From Oryzias latipes (Eukaryota > Chordata > Actinopteri > Beloniformes > Adrianichthyidae), in assembly GCF_002234675.1 (NCBI RefSeq), contig NC_019881.2, forward strand, positions 17,610,494-17,674,493: 64,000 bases of DNA, in the 5' to 3' direction. The position numbers were made by a program, and so were the translations under genes. This document shows positions 1-14,208 of the stretch, in pieces. Below the pieces are notes generated by a model that was not told where the DNA came from, ran no database searches, and saw only the letters and a program-made list of their open reading frames with translations. Positions within the stretch are counted from its first letter, which is position 1; the number at the start of each line of letters is the position of its first letter.

Positions 1-1080
1 AAGCAGGATTGTAAAGGTTAATAGTTAATTCTGAGCAGGCTACTGTTAAAGTCAGCACGTGTGCCTCTTTCCCCACAAAGCCAGCCCTCATGTTTAAATA
101 AGCTTCAGTTTTTTGAGAAGTTATTTATCTCAAGGGCACAGTTTTAAATATCAACTGACTCGTTCCCACAGTTCCCCTTTCAGCTCATTACAGGTGTGAG
201 TGCATGCAGTGTCAGGCTGGAAACATCCATTGAAACAATAAAATGGAAATGCACAGATTATGGAATGAACACATATTACATAATCTGCTTCCCCTTTGGA
301 CTTCGTTGATGTGGGATTTATCAATCCCATGTGGGGTTCTCACTTTTTTGGCTGTAAAATAAAACCATATGTTAAATATTTAACAACTTTATATGACAAA
401 CTTCTGGCGTGATTATCTGTCCTTCATGTATAATTATTCTACTCTGGAATTCTTTATTATTGCTTGAATGCTTATAAATGAGGATTTTGTGTTTTTCCCT
501 GTTAGAATTTGTAAAATATTTGTAAAAAATACGTTAAAAAAAAGCACCTTGCTGCAGGAAATTACCATTGTGTTTGTGGTGTCTGCAAGCATGCAAACAT
601 ACAAGGGAGTGCATGTGTTTCCTGCCTGTGCTGCAAACTGATAAAAGCTCAGAACCACAAACCTTGTCTCCTCTCCCGCTCCTTCGCTCCCTGTTTCCAT
701 TCGGGGTGAAGCTTCATAAATTAGAGGCCTCAGGCTGTCAGCAGCAGCAAAGCCTGAAGGCTGCGAACTGCCTTTGTGTTGCATTTGTTCTGCCCTGGAG
801 ATGATGGCCGGTGGTTGTCCGTCATGTGTGAACAAACGAAATGATCTGTGTGTGTTTTAGAGTTTGATCATCTGAGATACTGCACATGTCTGTGTGGGAA
901 CAGCCTAAGAAACTTAGAGAGCAGATCTACAGATCCCAACAGCTGATGCAAAGAGTCTAAAAAACCTATTTCATGCTAGCAAAGGTGATGACGTTCTTCC
1001 TAAAACTATTCAAGAGCTTCAATGTTAACATAACCTTTTTATCATGGTGAGCAATTATTCCACTCTAATCTAATCTGGGC
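1..1080. other. intergenic, no gene seen
   Basis: AT-rich single-copy-looking DNA. The short open frames here on both strands lack recognisable domains and splice-site context. I see no repeat end or RNA gene in it. Confidence 0.5.
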
Positions 1081-1084
1081 CATT

Positions 1085-2345
1085 TAGTTTTCTTCTCTAG
1101 TCTTTTCCTGTTGTTGTTTTTTATGACCTCTGTTCTGCTCTCTGTTTGTTTTTTTGTTCTGTTTGGCTTTTTTTCTGTTCTGTTGTATACGGTTCTTATT
1201 CTGTTGTTCTAGGATTTTCTATCCTTTGCTTTCCGTTCTCCATCCTGTTCTCTCCTTTCTGATACTTTTGTCTGTTGCCGTCTTTGTTCCATTCTCTGTT
1301 CTTTACTGTTCTTTTCTCTGACCTGTTCTCTTTTCCTTTTTTCTGTCTTCTTTATTCCCTGTTCTGTTCTTCATTCTATTCTCTGTTCTGTGGAATATTT
1401 TCCTCTCTGTTCTCAGTTCTCTGGTCTCTGTTCTATTTTGTTCTGTCTTATGGTCTGTGTTCTGTTCTGACCTGTGTTTGCTATTATATATTCCTTATTA
1501 TGTTCTCCGTTCTGTTTGGTATTTTGTTCTGTTTTGTTCTCCGGTTTGCTGTCTGTTTTCTTTTTGATTTTATTTTGTTTTCTGCGTTGTTTATAATTCA
1601 GTTTTTGGGTTCAGTTTTTTGTTCTTTCTTCTATGGCATTTGGTTCTTTTTTCTTTTTTGCTTTGTGTTTGGTTCTGTTCTTTGTCCTTTTTCTATGTCA
1701 TTTCTTCTGTTCTATTTTGTTTCCATTTATTTCTATTCTACTGTGTTTTTTATTCTATTGTGCTCTCTGTTCTATCCCATGTTCTAATGTCATACATTCT
1801 GTGTTCTGCTTTCTTTTTGCTTTGTTCTATTCTTTTTTTCTGTTCTGTTATTTGCTTTGTTCTGTTCTCTTGTGTCTCTTGTTCTATTCAGGCTCTGTTC
1901 TGTTCTATGTTCTCATGTATTATATTCCATGTTGTTGTATTTTGGCTTTGGGTCTTTTCTTTTTGTTCAGTTCTGTAAATTGTTTTGTTTTCTGTTCTGT
2001 TCTATGTTCTGATATATTGGGTTCTATGTTCTGCTTTGTTTTGGATCTGGTTCTATTCTCTGTTGATGACTTGTTCTGTTCTGTCTTTTCTTCTTTTTCT
2101 GTTTTTGTTCTCTGATGTGTTTTATTATTTTCTGTTCTGTGTTTTTTCTTTTCACTTTTCAGTTCTATATACTGTTTTTCATTTTATTTTGTTCTCTGTT
2201 CTATTTTGTTTTGTTCTACGCTCGCTGGTCTTTTGCTTTTCTTTTCTCATTCACTTTTATCTGTTCTGTTCTGTTCTGTTCTGTTTTCTGTTCTCTGCCT
2301 CTTTCTCTTTTCTGCTTTGTCCAGACATTTTTTTTTTGTTTTTTA
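1085..2345. repeat. degenerate TTCTG/TTCTA-type array
   Basis: About 1.26 kb built from variants of TTCTG, TTCTGTTCTG and related T/C/G words, with very few A residues on the plus strand. Near 2258-2285 the repeat is almost pure TTCTG. Because the repeat rarely creates a stop, it gives several long plus-strand frames rich in Phe, Cys, Ser, Leu and Val; these are products of base composition, not genes. The degeneracy suggests an old array. Confidence 0.85.
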
Positions 2346-2379
2346 CTCTGTTTCTGTTGTAAAACTTTTAAACTGTATA

Positions 2380-5036
2380 AGTAATTCAAATAGCTGATGA
2401 ATGCTGCTAATTATTATGTCTAGAGAAACGTTTGATGGGGTGGAGAGGAAAAATATGAAGCGTCATGTATTGTATATGGCATTTTTTTTGTATTGCAGTA
2501 TTATTTTCCAACACAGCAGCCGTGATGCAGCTGTGTGCCTCCGAACAAAGAAGCACTTTCCTTCCCCTTCTCATTTTTATTAGCTGCGTGCATTCTGGCT
2601 GCGGTGTGGGAACGGCACGCTAACCGCAACATAGTCAACACCATTGTTCTTTTTTATTTACTGGCACTTTATGAAAAAATCAAGAAGTGTTGAAGCCACA
2701 CTTGTCTAAACCTATTGGCATGAATGCCTGTGTAACCACAGATTTATCATCGTTATCTGTGGAATCATTGTGTCCTGCACAAGAGCATCAGTTTAACAAA
2801 ACTGTGCCTGGAGAAAGTGACTTTACCTGTTTTGGTGTTTTGAGGTGGTTTTAGATGGAACGGTTGTAACAAGTGTTTATTTTTATTATTTCAAGTTTTA
2901 TATATCATAAAGTGCTTTATTTGAACTTCACATCTATCCTTTATTTTCCTAAAGTTTAAACAATTTGCATGTTCTCAGATTACTGCAATAAACAGGGTTG
3001 TCCACTAGAGGGCAGGAAGGAAACGGTACACCAAGCTTAAATGTTACTTTGAACAAAATTTAAGGTCAAAGTAAAATTCAAATAAGCCAACCATTCATTA
3101 TTTAAGCTACAATTGGATTATTTTAACTTTCCTTGATTGTTTTTTAACCGTTTCTTCTTTTGGTACAGTGATAGCTTCGAGCTCTGATTTAGCTTTTTTC
3201 TAAAGCAACGTCCAGCTTGAACCAAATAAGCTGCTATTTCAGCTCCTAATGGTCATTAGACTGACAATAAAATGGGTTGGTATAAACGTATATGCTTTTC
3301 TGCCTCGCTTAAGGCCCAAAGCTCCTACACCCATGCACACACACACTGATGGAGGCTCCGCTACCAGACATGGTGCAAACCTGTAACTAGCTAGTGTTGG
3401 GGTTCAGTGTCTTGCCCAAGGACACTTCCTATACACAGGAAGGCAAACCTGCGATCCTGTGATCAAAGATCAACAACTCTGCCTCAGGAAAGGAGCCACC
3501 AGAGTCAAAACAATAGAAGATTACCCTTTTTTCTCCTTTTTAAAAAAATCTCTGCTCGTGTTTGGCTTAAATGTGGATCGCTCTGCAAATTCAAAGTTAA
3601 AAGACAATATCTTACATAAAAAATGATTATATAAAGCGCATTGCTAAACATTTTCAAGCTTTGCAGTTCCACGACACCTTTTTTTTGTTTGAAAGCAAAA
3701 AATTTTACCTGGTTTTATGAAAAAATCTATATTAAAATTAAAAATGAAATTTTGGTTTTAGCTTGATTTATTATCATTTTCATTTTTTTTGGGTCATGAT
3801 ACTGCAAAACCACAAAGAAATTTGAGGTTTTCAAATGACCAGGATTCAGTTTGATTTGTGATTGGGTTTAATGTTATTTTCTGAAACTTTTATCCTGAAC
3901 AGATTGTTTACATCCACAAGGATTTTATGACCCTGCAGGCACATCATCAAACCTATTAATCCCACAGAGACTCATATAGGCATTAAAGGAAAATTAAATA
4001 TTGTGGCCTGTTTAATTTTCTCACATAATTTTATGACATCCTTAAAATGTAAAATCGTTCTTGTGCTACAAAAGTGGAATTTTTGAGAGTGGGTGATCAG
4101 ATTCTGCAGGAAAAATTATTTAATCAACCGAGCAACTTCTGATAAACATGAACCAGATTATGCAGACTTCTTTACCAAATGCAACATTTTTAGGTTTGTT
4201 TAAAAGCGTCTTTTTAAACAAAGCATCTTTGAAGTTGCTGATTGTTATCTAGTGGTCTTTTTCCACCATGATTAGAACAATCACAGGGAATGAGATAAAT
4301 GGAAGACTCACAGATCGGTGGTGCACAAACATTTATGCCGTTTGTAGTCCTAAAAACACACACACTCGCAGAAAAAGCCCAAAATTATATTTTAAGTCAA
4401 TTGTCTTGAAATGCATAAGAATGTGTTGCATAACATAAAAATATGAATCAGAAGTTCCAACATTGTTGGATGCTACTGTACCATATATTTTCTTTTAACT
4501 GTTTTATACTCAAGGCACTAAAAAGTCAAAGAAACCTGAATGTAAAAAGTAAAATGAAAATCTGGTTAACAAAAAAAAAAAATGAAATGAACCAGTGCTA
4601 AATGGGTTACCAAGTTCCAATCTACATTCAAAACCTTTCTTTACATAAAATAGATTATGAAAATATTAATCAAATGTGTGGTAAAGCAGAAGCGCTACAA
4701 GGAAATCCCTGTGGCATTAGTTCTGATTTAAATGTTCCACTGGTTTGTTGGACATTTTCAGTGGATTGCAGAGTAAAACTTTTATTGCATGTTATTGAAA
4801 TAATCAAAGACACATTTATATAGTGTAACTGTATTTTTTACATTATGTTTTTTGCAGTTTACTGGCTAAAGTTTATTGAAGATCAGTTAAGTAAAGGCCG
4901 TTAGCTCTGCTTGGATCTGAGGTAGCACACGTTTCAATCAAATTAAAACAGAATCCAGAGGGTTAACTGGAATAAATTACTTGGAAATTGTTGAAATAGA
5001 TGATATTATGAGTTGTTTTGAGATTCAAATGAGGTG
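2380..5036. other. intergenic, no gene seen
   Basis: Mostly AT-rich DNA downstream of bcl2l13. Around 3300-3430 there is a stretch ending in 'ttcagtgtcttgcccaagg', a phrase common in teleost SINE-like repeats, but I cannot set its ends. Nothing else is supported. Confidence 0.4.
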
Positions 5037-5042
5037 TTTATT
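5037..5042 (-). promoter_or_regulatory. AATAAA overlapping the bcl2l13 stop
   Basis: On the minus strand the stop codon runs directly into AATAAA (plus-strand tttatt). It is probably too close to the stop to be the only polyadenylation signal; other AATAAA words occur a few hundred bases further downstream on the minus strand. Confidence 0.3.
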
Positions 5043-5883
5043 ACTTCTTGCAGTAAGCTAAAGCGCCATACGCCAGCACTCCCACAGCAGCCACCAAAGC
5101 AGCGCCTCCCAACAGCAGCTCAAAGGAGCTCAGGGCTTTAGTCTTAGGAGTCATTGGCTCTACTTTCTGCTGTGGCTTTTCTTTAAGTAAATGTTCTTCC
5201 ACATCCGTGAAGGGAATCTGTGAAAATGTTGGTTCTTGTGGATTCGTTTCTGAAGGCTCTGGAAGGATGGGTGCCAAAATGGAAGGAGGATGGAGACTTT
5301 GAATGGAAAAAGGCTCCTCTGCTTCAGAGGCTGTGGTTGATGGAACCGGGGTGGATGTGGTGGAGGGAGGATCCAGCTTGACGATGGGTAGAGGAGGGAG
5401 GGCCATTGGGGGGACCACATGCCTGAACTCCCGACTCGTTCGAGGCTCCTCTGCCGACACCAAGAGCTCCACAGTCTCTGGAGCCTGGAGTTCAGACCCC
5501 TCCTCCTCACCCAGCACACTAGCCTGCAGCTCCTCCTCGTCGTCCTCCTCCTCTCCTTTTCTTTTTTGTCTCTCCTCCCCCTCTTCGAGCATCTCTACCT
5601 CGTCTCGCTCCAGATGGACAATATCAGAATTGGAGGAATGATTCTCCTCCCCGGTTAATGCTGCTCCGTCACTGCTGTCCAGGCTCTTGGCATCCTCTGG
5701 GTCTACGTCACCCATCGTAGACCAGGACTCTGCCAACAAGCTCTCACTCTGCCAGGCTCCCAAACTCTCCATCTGGGTCAGAGGCAGAGAAGCAGGGCTG
5801 AGGGATCTGGCCTCTGAGCCTCCTCCATCCCCTCTGCTGAGCTCGACTGGGGCCTTTCCCTCCAGGATGTAGGCTGGCTGCTG
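5041..5883 (-). CDS. bcl2l13: BCL2-like 13, last coding exon (partial gene)
   Basis: BCL2L13 is a tail-anchored outer mitochondrial membrane protein of the BCL2 family with roles in apoptosis, mitochondrial fission and mitophagy. This exon encodes its C-terminal half. It opens near PAYILEGK, continues through SWSTMGD, VDPEDAKSLDS and HSSNSDIVHLERDEVE (close to human DPEEVKSLDS and NSSNSDIVHVEKEEV), then a Glu-rich acidic stretch and a Pro/Thr/Ser-rich linker. It ends in a hydrophobic anchor of about 20 residues (LLLGGAALVAAVGVLAYGAL) followed by YCKK. The acceptor is the ctgtctctgcag on the minus strand next to 5883, with a second CAG 3 bases on. The BH-domain exons should lie at higher coordinates but were not found up to the atp6v1e1 promoter. 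At the place of the human WQQI LC3-interaction motif this protein has WSTM. Confidence 0.9.
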   Translation of the reverse strand, partial: QQPAYILEGKAPVELSRGDGGGSEARSLSPASLPLTQMESLGAWQSESLLAESWSTMGDVDPEDAKSLDSSDGAALTGEENHSSNSDIVHLERDEVEMLEEGEERQKRKGEEEDDEEELQASVLGEEEGSELQAPETVELLVSAEEPRTSREFRHVVPPMALPPLPIVKLDPPSTTSTPVPSTTASEAEEPFSIQSLHPPSILAPILPEPSETNPQEPTFSQIPFTDVEEHLLKEKPQQKVEPMTPKTKALSSFELLLGGAALVAAVGVLAYGALAYCKK

Positions 5884-9558
<3,675 letters not shown>

Positions 9559-9893
9559 GGGGCCTGTTTCAGAAAGGAGGTTAAGTGTAAACTCTGAGTG
9601 CATTAACCCTGAAATCAGGGAAACCCTGGGTTTTCCGTTTCAGAATGGGAGGTTTGTTAAACCAGAGAAAGCAGAGTAAGTCAAACCCGTTTCTGAAAGA
9701 GAGGTAATTTATACTCGGAGTCCGTATCCATGGTTACTTATGCTGTGAACCTAACCTGGTCGGGAGCAGGTTTTATTCTCCAAACTCGAAGTTTCTGCTG
9801 GTCCCCTCCCCTTTTTAAAGACGAAGCGGTATTTTTCGCTTTAACCTTCATTGCCCAAATGTCCGTCACACAGAGACGGTCTAAGTGACAAGA

Positions 9894-9995
9894 ATGGCTT
9901 GTCCTTTTTTGGAGGACCCAATAGACGAGGAGGCTGCATTAATTTGTAGAGAATTACATTTACCTCGTACGAGGATTTTGAGAAGACTCGATTTC
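9894..9995 (+). pseudogene. Harbinger transposase N-terminal remnant
   Basis: A reading frame within the element gives ACPFLEDPIDEEAALICRELHL, which fits the start of HARBI1-like nucleases. The similarity is lost after about 35 residues and no DDE catalytic region follows, so it is a fragment left by internal deletion. Confidence 0.6.
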
Positions 9996-10249
9996 TTTTT
10001 CACTTTTAACTGCTGCCATGTTCTTTTAATTCCTGCAGGATTGCATCTACGTGAAAATGAAATCAGGGACTTTGAATTAGATTAATGTAACAATTATCTT
10101 ATGGAAACACAATTTGCTAGCACTGCTTACTTTCTTAATCCCGTATAAACCTATACCACTTGATCAATACAAGGGTAGTGTTGCAGTGTGTGTGTGCTGA
10201 GCGGGGTGCGAGCCACGAGAGACAAGGGGAGGGGCGAGTGCAGGTGCAG

Positions 10250-10264
10250 ATGGGGGGGGGGGGG
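10250..10264. repeat. poly-G run
   Basis: About 14 consecutive G residues on the plus strand inside the Harbinger-like element; prone to assembly error. Confidence 0.8.
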
Positions 10265-10267
10265 TGA

Positions 10268-10372
10268 GCACGGAGCAGAGGTGTGTCTTCTTTCTCTTTC
10301 GGCTTTTCCCATCAGGGGTCGCCACAGCGAATCATCCTTTTCCACCTCACTCTATCATGAACATCAGGTGTG
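10268..10372 (-). repeat. LINE/SINE 3' tail fragment, reverse
   Basis: Read on the minus strand it gives the teleost retroposon tail 'CGCTGTGGCGACCCCTGATG' followed by 'AAAAGCCGAAAGAGAAAGAAG'. The same tail occurs in forward orientation at 22890-22937. It lies inside the Harbinger-like element, so it inserted after that element. Confidence 0.65.
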
Positions 10373-10921
10373 TGCGTGGAATATATTGTGTGTTCGGAGG
10401 ACCGAGCACTTAGTTAAATAAAGAGAAGGTGTCATTCCCAGAATAACTGTTTTGGAGTCATTCTTAATCCGCTCTGGAGGTTGAGGGTTTCCAACGGGAA
10501 GTGAACCCCGAAGGAGAATTCCCTTCGGCCCTGAAGGAAATCTCCCCTGCGCTTCTGACCACGGTCGGAAAGACGAGAGAAAAGAAAGGAGAAGTCTTCG
10601 CGCAGCGAAAGGCTCAACAGTAGACAAAAGTTCACTTTTAAAAACACAATTGCATGTATTAATATTAAACTGACCAACGTTTGCAAGAGGGGAAGGTTAG
10701 CAAAAAAGTCCTCTAAACATTACAGACGTTAAAGGCATTTTTCCCCAGATTGGTTCTGTACACTATGCAGCATTTCATGCATTTACACCAGGAATAACAC
10801 TTCAAAAGTACACCTTAATATCGCCATTTTTTATTTCACTCCTTACGCTATTTAAAAAGTTATTACAGTCAATATTTTATAACAATGATTTAAATGCAAA
10901 CTTAGGCATTAACTTGAGCAG

Positions 10922-11248
10922 CTATGTTTTCCACGCTAACTGTCTCTGTTTTGCAGATGCAGCGGTGTTGCTTTTCTTCCGTAATATGTGCTCATATTCA
11001 CTGTAACTCTGCAGCAGCACGTCAAGTTCAGCTGCCGAAAAATACGCAGACCTCTTTTTTTCACGGTTGCCATGGTGACTCGTGATATCTGCGCTCCATT
11101 GATAATGGCTTCTTATAGTCGCGGTGCGCACGCTCACCTCCGAATCAGTCCACTCAGAGTTGATTGATCTAACTCGGATCAGCTTCTCTGAAACAGAAAA
11201 CTCAGAGTTGTTAATCTCCCGATTGACCAACTCAGAGTTCAAGTTCAA
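10922..11248 (-). pseudogene. Myb/SANT-like accessory protein of the Harbinger element
   Basis: The frame holds KKRSAYFSAAELDVLLQSY and EHILRKKSNTAASAKQRQLAW, the pattern of the Myb/SANT-like proteins that accompany PIF/Harbinger transposases and are needed for their DNA binding. It stops one codon after KT. Allowing for a single lost base, the minus strand continues as IAAQVNA, matching the usual 'WxxIAxxVNA' end of this domain, so the copy looks frameshifted. Confidence 0.65.
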
Positions 11249-11300
11249 CCTCAGAGTTGGTTGAACCTCCTTTCTGAAACAGGCCCCCGGTTAAAGCTCT

Positions 11301-12565
11301 GGGGGGTATTCCAGGAAGCATGTTTAAACTAGCCTGACTTTGAGCCTGAACTCTGGCTGAAATCCGCCTGAACTTGCTTACTCTGGGTATGTCGGTTCCA
11401 AAAGACCGGATATGAGTTGGCGTAATTACGCTCGACTTGGTAACCCTGGGTTAACGCACGGTACATAAAGACATTCTCAATAGATCGCCGATTTCTGGAG
11501 TCACCATGGAAACGCGTGGAGAAAAAAAAAGAAAGCGCGACACTTGAGACGGAAGTGAGACGGAGTCTGAGATTTTAATGACGGCGGTTAAAAATTATAA
11601 GTCCATCAAAAAAGTAACACGGCTGAAAAATAATTCAAATAATTTAGTTAAATTTATTCAAACACAATAATTGTTTATACAACTCAAATTTACGTATTTA
11701 TCTAACTAAATGTCACATTACTCCATTAATCTTTTTTCCATCTTAATTACTTATATTTCTTGAACTTTCATATGTCTAAGTTTGAGCCGGCAGATATGCT
11801 CATTTTTACAACAATAAAAAGAACGGGAAAAAATGCACCGAGTGCAAAAACTCATCAAAGAATTTTCCGTCACTGTCATAACAGTATTAAGTGGTAGGGG
11901 TGCTATATAAACTTATCATCCTATCCTTTACTCTCACTCATGGTGCAGAGACGTAAGCATAGTAGGATAAAATAGCTCGGCCAAACACGGTGAAACACAG
12001 TAAAACAGCTATACAACTAAACACATTTTGTAAAAAACCCACACTTAAACCCAAATCCGTCCAGACAGGCAAAGGGAATGATATCCCAGAATCCCTTGCG
12101 GTGCCGATCTAACAGCAGCATCAAAGTTACACCTACTTAATTGAATTAATTTGAACGAAAGGAAAATAACTGTCTGAAAACTACGTGTAATTTTTAACAA
12201 AAAAATTTCTAACAAAAAAAATGATTTATCTTAACTGAAGCAAATAATTACGTTAGATCAAAGTAAAAAAGTTTATCTTGTGGTCTTATCACCCTCTCAT
12301 GGTGGAAAAAGTATTATCTGAGCTTTTTCATCAACTAAATCATCTTCAAATGGACACGCCATGCTGCTTCACCTCTCTGTAAACAAACTAAGCTTCAACT
12401 AAACCTGCTCCGGACCAGGTTATGTTCAGAGCATGAGTTGCCATGGTAACTTGACCTACCCTGAAACATACCTCCATTTCTGGAACCGAAAGCTGAGGTT
12501 ATCAACTTTCTTAGCCTCAAACTTATCGTGGGAGCTAGCATAACCTGCTTTCTGGAATACCCCCC
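11301..12565. mobile_element. non-autonomous TIR element (Harbinger-like ends)
   Basis: The left end is GGGGGGTATTCCAGGAAGCA and the right end is TGCTTTCTGGAATACCCCCC, an inverted repeat with one mismatch in 20. The subterminal sequence resembles the neighbouring Harbinger-like element in style (CTGAACTCTGGCTGA, GGTAACCCTGGGTTAA). It holds no coding frame. A second copy of the left part lies at 46570. It starts 14 bp after one transposon and ends 14 bp before the next. Confidence 0.7.
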
Positions 12566-12579
12566 AGGTAACAAATATA

Positions 12580-14206
12580 CACTGACCAAAAATATAAACG
12601 CAAACTTTTGTTATTGCTCCCATTTTTTATGGTATGAACTCAAAGATGTGAAACATTTTCCACATACACAAAATAACCAGTTCTCTGAAATATTGTTCAC
12701 AAATCTATCTAAATCTGTGATAGTGAGCACTTCTCCTTTGCCAAGACAATCCATCCCACCTCACAGGTGTGCCATATCAAGATGCTGATTAGACAGCATG
12801 ATTATTGCACAGGTGGGCCTTAGACTGGCCACAAGAAGAGGCCACTCTGAAATCTTCAGTTGTATCACACAGCACAATGCCACAGATGTCGCAAGTTTTG
12901 AGGGAGCGTGCAATTGGCATGCTGATAGCAGGAATGTCCACCAGAGCTGTTGCTAGGGAATTGAATGTCCATTTCTCCACCATAAGCCGTCTCCAAAGGC
13001 GTTTGCGAGAATTTGGCAGCACATCCAACCGGCCTCACAACCGCAGACCACGTGTAACCACACCAGCCCAGGACCTCCACATCCAGCATGTCCACCTCCA
13101 AGATCGTCTGAGACTAGCCAGTCGGACAGCTGCTGAAACAATCGGTTTGCATAACCACAGAATTTCTGCACAAACTGTCAGAAACCGTCTCAGGGAAGCT
13201 CATCTGCATGCTCGTCAACCTCATTGAGGTCTCGACCTCACTCCAGTTCGTCGTCGTAACCGACTTGAGTGGGCAAATGCTCACATGCGATGGCGTCTGG
13301 CACGTTGGAGAGGTGTTCTCTTCACGGATGAATCCCGGTTTATACTGTTCAGGGCAGATGGCAGACAGCGTGTGTGGCGTCGTGTAGGTGAGTGGTTTTC
13401 TGATGTCAATGTTGTGGATTGAGTAGCCCATGGTGGTGGAAGGGTTATGGTATGGGCAGGCATATGTTATGGGCGAAGAACACAGGTGCATTTCATTGAT
13501 GGCATTTTGAATGCACAGAGATACCGTGACGAGATCCTGGGGCCCATTGTTGTGCCGTACATCCAACAACATCACCTCATGTTGCAGCATGATAATGCAC
13601 GGCCCCATGTTGCAAGGATCTGTACACAATTCTTGGAAGCTGAAAACATCCCAGTTCTTGCATGGCCAACATACTCACCGGACATGTCACCCATTGAGCA
13701 TGTTTGGGATGCTCTGGATCAGCGTATACGACAGTGTGTTCCAGTTCCCGCCAATATCCAGCAACTTCGCACAGCTATTGAAGAAAAATGGACCAACATT
13801 CCACAGGCCACAATAGACAACCTGATCAACTCTATGTGATAGAGATGTGTCGCACTTCATGAGGCAAATGGTGGTCACACCAGAAACTGACTGGTTGTCT
13901 GAGACCCCTGACCCCCTCAATAAAACAGAAGATTTCAGAGTGGCCTTTTCTTGTGGCCAGTCTAAGGCACACCTGTGCAATAATCATGCTGTCTAATCTG
14001 CATCTTGATGTGGCACACCTGTGAGGTGGGATGGATTGTCTTGGCAAAGGAGAAGCGCTCACTATCACAGATTTAGACAGATTTGTGAAGAATATTTCAG
14101 AGAACTGGTTATTTTGTGTATGTGGAAAATGTTTCACATCTTTTAGTTCATACCATAAAAAATGGGAGCAATAAAAAAAGTGTTGTGTTTATATTTTTGG
14201 TCAGTG
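12580..14206 (+). mobile_element. Tc1/mariner transposon with long TIRs
   Basis: A 1,627 bp element flanked by the TA target duplication (12578-12579 and 14207-14208). The ends read CACTGACCAAAAATATAAAC and the complement. The inverted repeats extend about 270 bp inward with only scattered mismatches, for example around the phrase GACTGGCCACAAGAA near both inner ends. Between them lies one transposase frame with two nonsense codons. The long TIRs match the IR/DR layout of many teleost Tc1 elements. The copy seems relatively young but not autonomous. Confidence 0.93.
12877..13839 (+). pseudogene. Tc1-type DD34E transposase, two nonsense codons
   Basis: Start chosen at [15 protein letters not shown], the usual Tc1 N-terminus; the frame is also open 24 codons upstream. 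Parts in order: paired-like helix-turn-helix DNA-binding region ([20 protein letters not shown]), second helix-turn-helix, a GRPR-like basic patch (HNRRPRVTT), then the DDE domain with Asp in LFTDESRF, Asp in LQHDNARPH and Glu in MSPIEHVWD, giving 34 residues between the last two (DD34E). The whole length stays in one frame. TGA stops at 13225-13227 and 13420-13422 stand where related proteins have Arg; each would be a CGA codon before a C to T change, as expected from CpG deamination. Confidence 0.9.
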
Positions 14207-14208
14207 TA

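Larger units (their letters stand above)
9559..11286. mobile_element. PIF/Harbinger-like DNA transposon, defective
   Basis: The terminal inverted repeats are GGGGCCTGTTTCAGAAAGG at the left and its complement at the right (ending 11286). Two gene remnants fit a Harbinger element. Plus strand from 9894 reads MACPFLEDPIDEEAALI, like the N-terminus of HARBI1-type transposases. The minus strand at 11248-10922 carries a Myb/SANT-like domain (KKRSAYFSAAELDVLLQSY..KKSNTAA..AW). The transposase catalytic domain is missing. In the Myb-like frame a one-base loss just after the Trp near 10930 brings in a stop; the next frame continues as IAAQVNA. A LINE tail in reverse sits inside at about 10268-10370. 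I could not identify a convincing target duplication. Confidence 0.75.

Noticed and set aside
1275-2397. Several long plus-strand frames rich in Phe, Cys, Ser, Leu
   Set aside because: They are translations of a TTCTG-type repeat that seldom creates stops; overlapping frames all look alike and no start or splice context exists.
5303-5658. Plus-strand frames with poly-Ser and poly-Leu
   Set aside because: Antisense of the Glu-rich and Pro-rich part of the bcl2l13 last exon.
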